Shown in pieces: positions 61,801 through 64,000 of a stretch of 64,000 bases of DNA. A program made the position numbers and the translations under genes. Where the stretch lies: contig CM065651.1 of NCBI GenBank assembly GCA_033220425.1, positions 806,001 to 870,000 of the forward strand, in the 5' to 3' direction. The notes under the pieces were generated by a model that saw only the letters and a program-made list of their open reading frames with translations, made no database searches and had not been told where the DNA came from. The DNA comes from Lepraria neglecta. Its lineage: Eukaryota > Ascomycota > Lecanoromycetes > Lecanorales > Stereocaulaceae. Each line of letters starts with the position of its first letter. Position 1 is the stretch's first letter.

Positions 61801-64000
61801 TAGTCTGGCAGCCATCAAAGTCAGGACTATTTGCCTGCATCCTTAAATTCTGTGGCACATTTCTTTCCCAGGTAAGCATCGTAAACAAAATTATTGAGTA
61901 CTGGACTCGCAGTATTAAAGACTGTAGGTCCTCACCAGAAACCTGTCTCAAAGCTGAGGTACACCTGAAGCGCTTATGGAGGCTCTTGAGCAACCCGCGA
62001 TATCTCTGATTGGTATCGCCGGGGTCTTCGGCTACCACAAAATTGGTTTCGACAGGCTTCTAAGCCCTCTGGCCGATCTGTATGTCCATCTCCTTCTTGT
62101 TCACGGCTACCATCTTAACGCCGTGTATCACGCTCGGACATGCAGCCACCTAATCCAAGGATATTGTGGGTATTCGTCATTGGAGGATCAGCCGAACAAT
62201 AGCACCTTGTCGCCACCACCATGCGTTGTCAGCCTATCGGAAGAACCTTTGGTCTTCGTCTTGAAGGCGTCGTCGCGTCGGGCCTGGCTCTGGGATATGC
62301 GGTCGAGCCGAGCGTCGGACAAGGACAACCGAGATAGGAATTTTGTAGATGATTGGGTCTCTTCGGCTCCAGTCAAGGACGGTCGTGGCTCGCGCACGCG
62401 GCCATGATCGCTAATAGGATCTCAAAATCGCCTCAAGAGCTCCGACAAGCTTAAGGGGCAGGCCTGAAGTATTCCGGGCACAAGCACCTGGCGAACTCTG
62501 CCTTCTCTTGGAGTCGGAAATGACATTTTGAGAGGGTGCACGTCGCAGAGCACCCTAAATGATGGCAACAACATCCAATCGGCGCTGGTAGTTAAGATGG
62601 TGTGAAAAGTCAAGCGGTGCGTTGTCTTCCTCGAGCTTTTGGCGCCGATTTTACGCGAGTCAGATAAGTGCATGCACTTGGCGTAAGGCTGCAGATATAC
62701 GAACTCGCTAATCCAATTTGCCTTTTGTGCACATAATTTCTACGCTATCGGGCAATGATATGGTACCCGGATCAAAGCCAGGTCGCTTTGCTGAGCACAA
62801 TGTGAAAGTGGCTTACGCGAGTCTACTCTGGTTGCGTAGAGCAGTGTTGTCGTTTCACGCGATCATACATAGAGACATCGTGTTCATTTTGTGCACTATC
62901 TGTACAATCGAAGACCAATCGCATTTCTGCTTTCAAGGTCATGTTATTGAGTGCACATTCTTTACCGATTTCACTTGAAGAGTCAATGAAAGCAACAGGG
63001 AAAACTCCTTCCCTGGAGGCCTTTATCCCAAGCAAAGGCTCTCGGTCCGCCAATCTGGACTAAAAGTGCGTAGCTTCACCCTAGCTAGTCTCACTAAGCA
63101 GACTAAGATGCCGTTCTTCTTGAGAGACTGATGAACACTTGGGAATTTGCGATCACAGATACATGTCAACTGATACACTGAAAATTTTGTATGTCCGCTG
63201 AGACTTTGTACTAGCACTAGAGGAAGGGATGAGATTCGTTATGGAGACCCTTAGATCAGCGATGCTAAGAACAGCCTTACAGCTTAACTTGGCTCATTGG
63301 TGTTGTTTACTAAGTGTTGTGACCAGGTTGAGAAGTGAGAGATCTAAGTGTGACAATTGTTGTGCGATCACTTGAGCAACGGAACAGGTACTTGGGGAGA
63401 TTCAACTCATCTTGTTGGTGACAAATAACGTGACTAGGCGAGGCTAGACATAAGAATAAATTCTCAGTATTGTCCGGCAATCATGTCGCTCTTCCCATTA
63501 ATTCCTGGAAATCGTTCACATCCTTCTCACTCAGCAGAGCCTTATGAGGCACGAAGCTGGGTCTCGCTATGGATTCCTTCTGTTGCGCTTTCTCGAAATC
63601 TCAAGATCGATTCACTTGCCTCAACTACAGAATCAACATCGCGACTTCCTAAGTCCCAACCCATTACCAAAAGTCCCTTGCTCTCAGCAGCTCCCAGATT
63701 TTCCCAACATCACATTTCGATCGCAGACTCTCGACGGTATTCATTATCGACTCCCATTCGCTACTTGCAGAATTCTAAGGCTGTTGTCTGCCAGGTCTTA
63801 CTCGTTCTAAGGCTCTTGTCGGTCAGGTCTTGCTCATTCTCCGAGACCTCGAGAAAATTCCGGAATGGCTGTACAACATCGGTAAAGGAAAAGGGCAGAG
63901 ACTGCTTCAGGTCGATATTTGGTTTACGCTTCAGACCCATTGTTGCCACGTCCTGGTTCCCCTGATCAAATGCATTCACGCCTGCCTGTCGGATGAAGCA
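58866..64000. other. Gene-poor right end, no supported gene
   Basis: More than 5 kb with no frame I can assign. The longest are 61976-62407 and 63483-63965 (both plus, about 145-160 codons); neither has a family motif or clear splice partners. A frame at 60732-60962 (minus) looks protein-like (NDAAYNALKRIWLGQDRV) but has no identified relatives. No terminal repeats, reverse-transcriptase or transposase motif was seen. The last 500 bp may be the start of a gene continuing off the window. Confidence 0.5.
63776..63839. repeat. 32-bp imperfect tandem repeat, two units
   Basis: Units at 63776-63807 and 63808-63839 match at 27 of 32 positions (both begin TAAGGCT and contain CAGGTCTT). The unit length is not a multiple of three, so frames change between units if coding. 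Confidence 0.75.

Noticed and set aside
61382-62407. Open frames of 80-143 codons as candidate genes
   Set aside because: No family motif, no plausible splice partners and competing frames on the other strand; not supported.

Overview
The window is nuclear DNA of a filamentous ascomycete (Pezizomycotina). Short introns (mostly 48-80 nt) with GT..AG ends and CTRAC-like branch sites, compact divergent gene pairs, and fungal-type families (HET domain, NACHT-ankyrin STAND protein with a DUF7708-like N-terminus, Mid1, Cut12, Cwc2, Bmt5, Epl1, cpc-3/GCN2) all point there. I cannot fix the class; Dothideomycetes or Leotiomycetes would both fit. All assignments come from reading translated sequence against remembered family motifs; no search was run. 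Exon joins were placed by hand, and for every spliced gene the summed exon length is a multiple of three.

Layout. 0-4.1 kb: a decayed NACHT-ankyrin gene running leftwards. 4.5-9.3 kb: two divergent housekeeping pairs, ESS2/POP8 and PPT1 (PP5)/SPT4. 10.4-11.7 kb: an unrecognised AT-hook protein. 13.4-21.8 kb: SET2, a GABA transaminase and COQ8. 22.1-24.0 kb: a broken HET-domain gene. 24.7-28.2 kb: MID1 and a secreted MRJP/yellow-family protein. 29.5-42.0 kb: CDC34-type E2, CUT12, CWC2, GCN2 and RBG1/DRG1. 42.5-44.1 kb: two adjacent broken genes, a 2EXR-type protein and an acyl-protein-thioesterase-like hydrolase. 44.5-55.4 kb: a dense run of SIS1-type DNAJ, UreF, BMT5, FYV10/GID9, RKM4, EPL1 and calcineurin B. 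57.1-58.9 kb: an unrecognised Q/Y/P-rich protein. 58.9-64 kb: over 5 kb in which I cannot support any gene.

How the genes relate. This is ordinary core eukaryotic content, not an operon-like cluster: splicing (ESS2, CWC2), tRNA and rRNA processing (POP8, BMT5), transcription and chromatin (SPT4, SET2, EPL1), translation and amino-acid stress (GCN2, RBG1), protein fate (CDC34, GID9, SIS1), mitochondria (COQ8, GABA transaminase), calcium signalling (MID1, CNB1) and nickel/urease maturation (UreF). Against this background the non-self-recognition type genes (NACHT-ankyrin, HET) and two accessory genes are all broken. I could read in-frame stops in three of the four, and each is one C-to-T change from a Gln or Arg codon.

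I found no convincing new multi-gene system, transposon, tRNA or CRISPR array. The most unusual structures are gene-architecture features: a 492-nt intron with degenerate repeats inside the GCN2 kinase domain, two tiny uORFs ahead of GCN2 (one overlapping its start), four micro-exons opening RBG1, and a probable GC-AG intron in EPL1.
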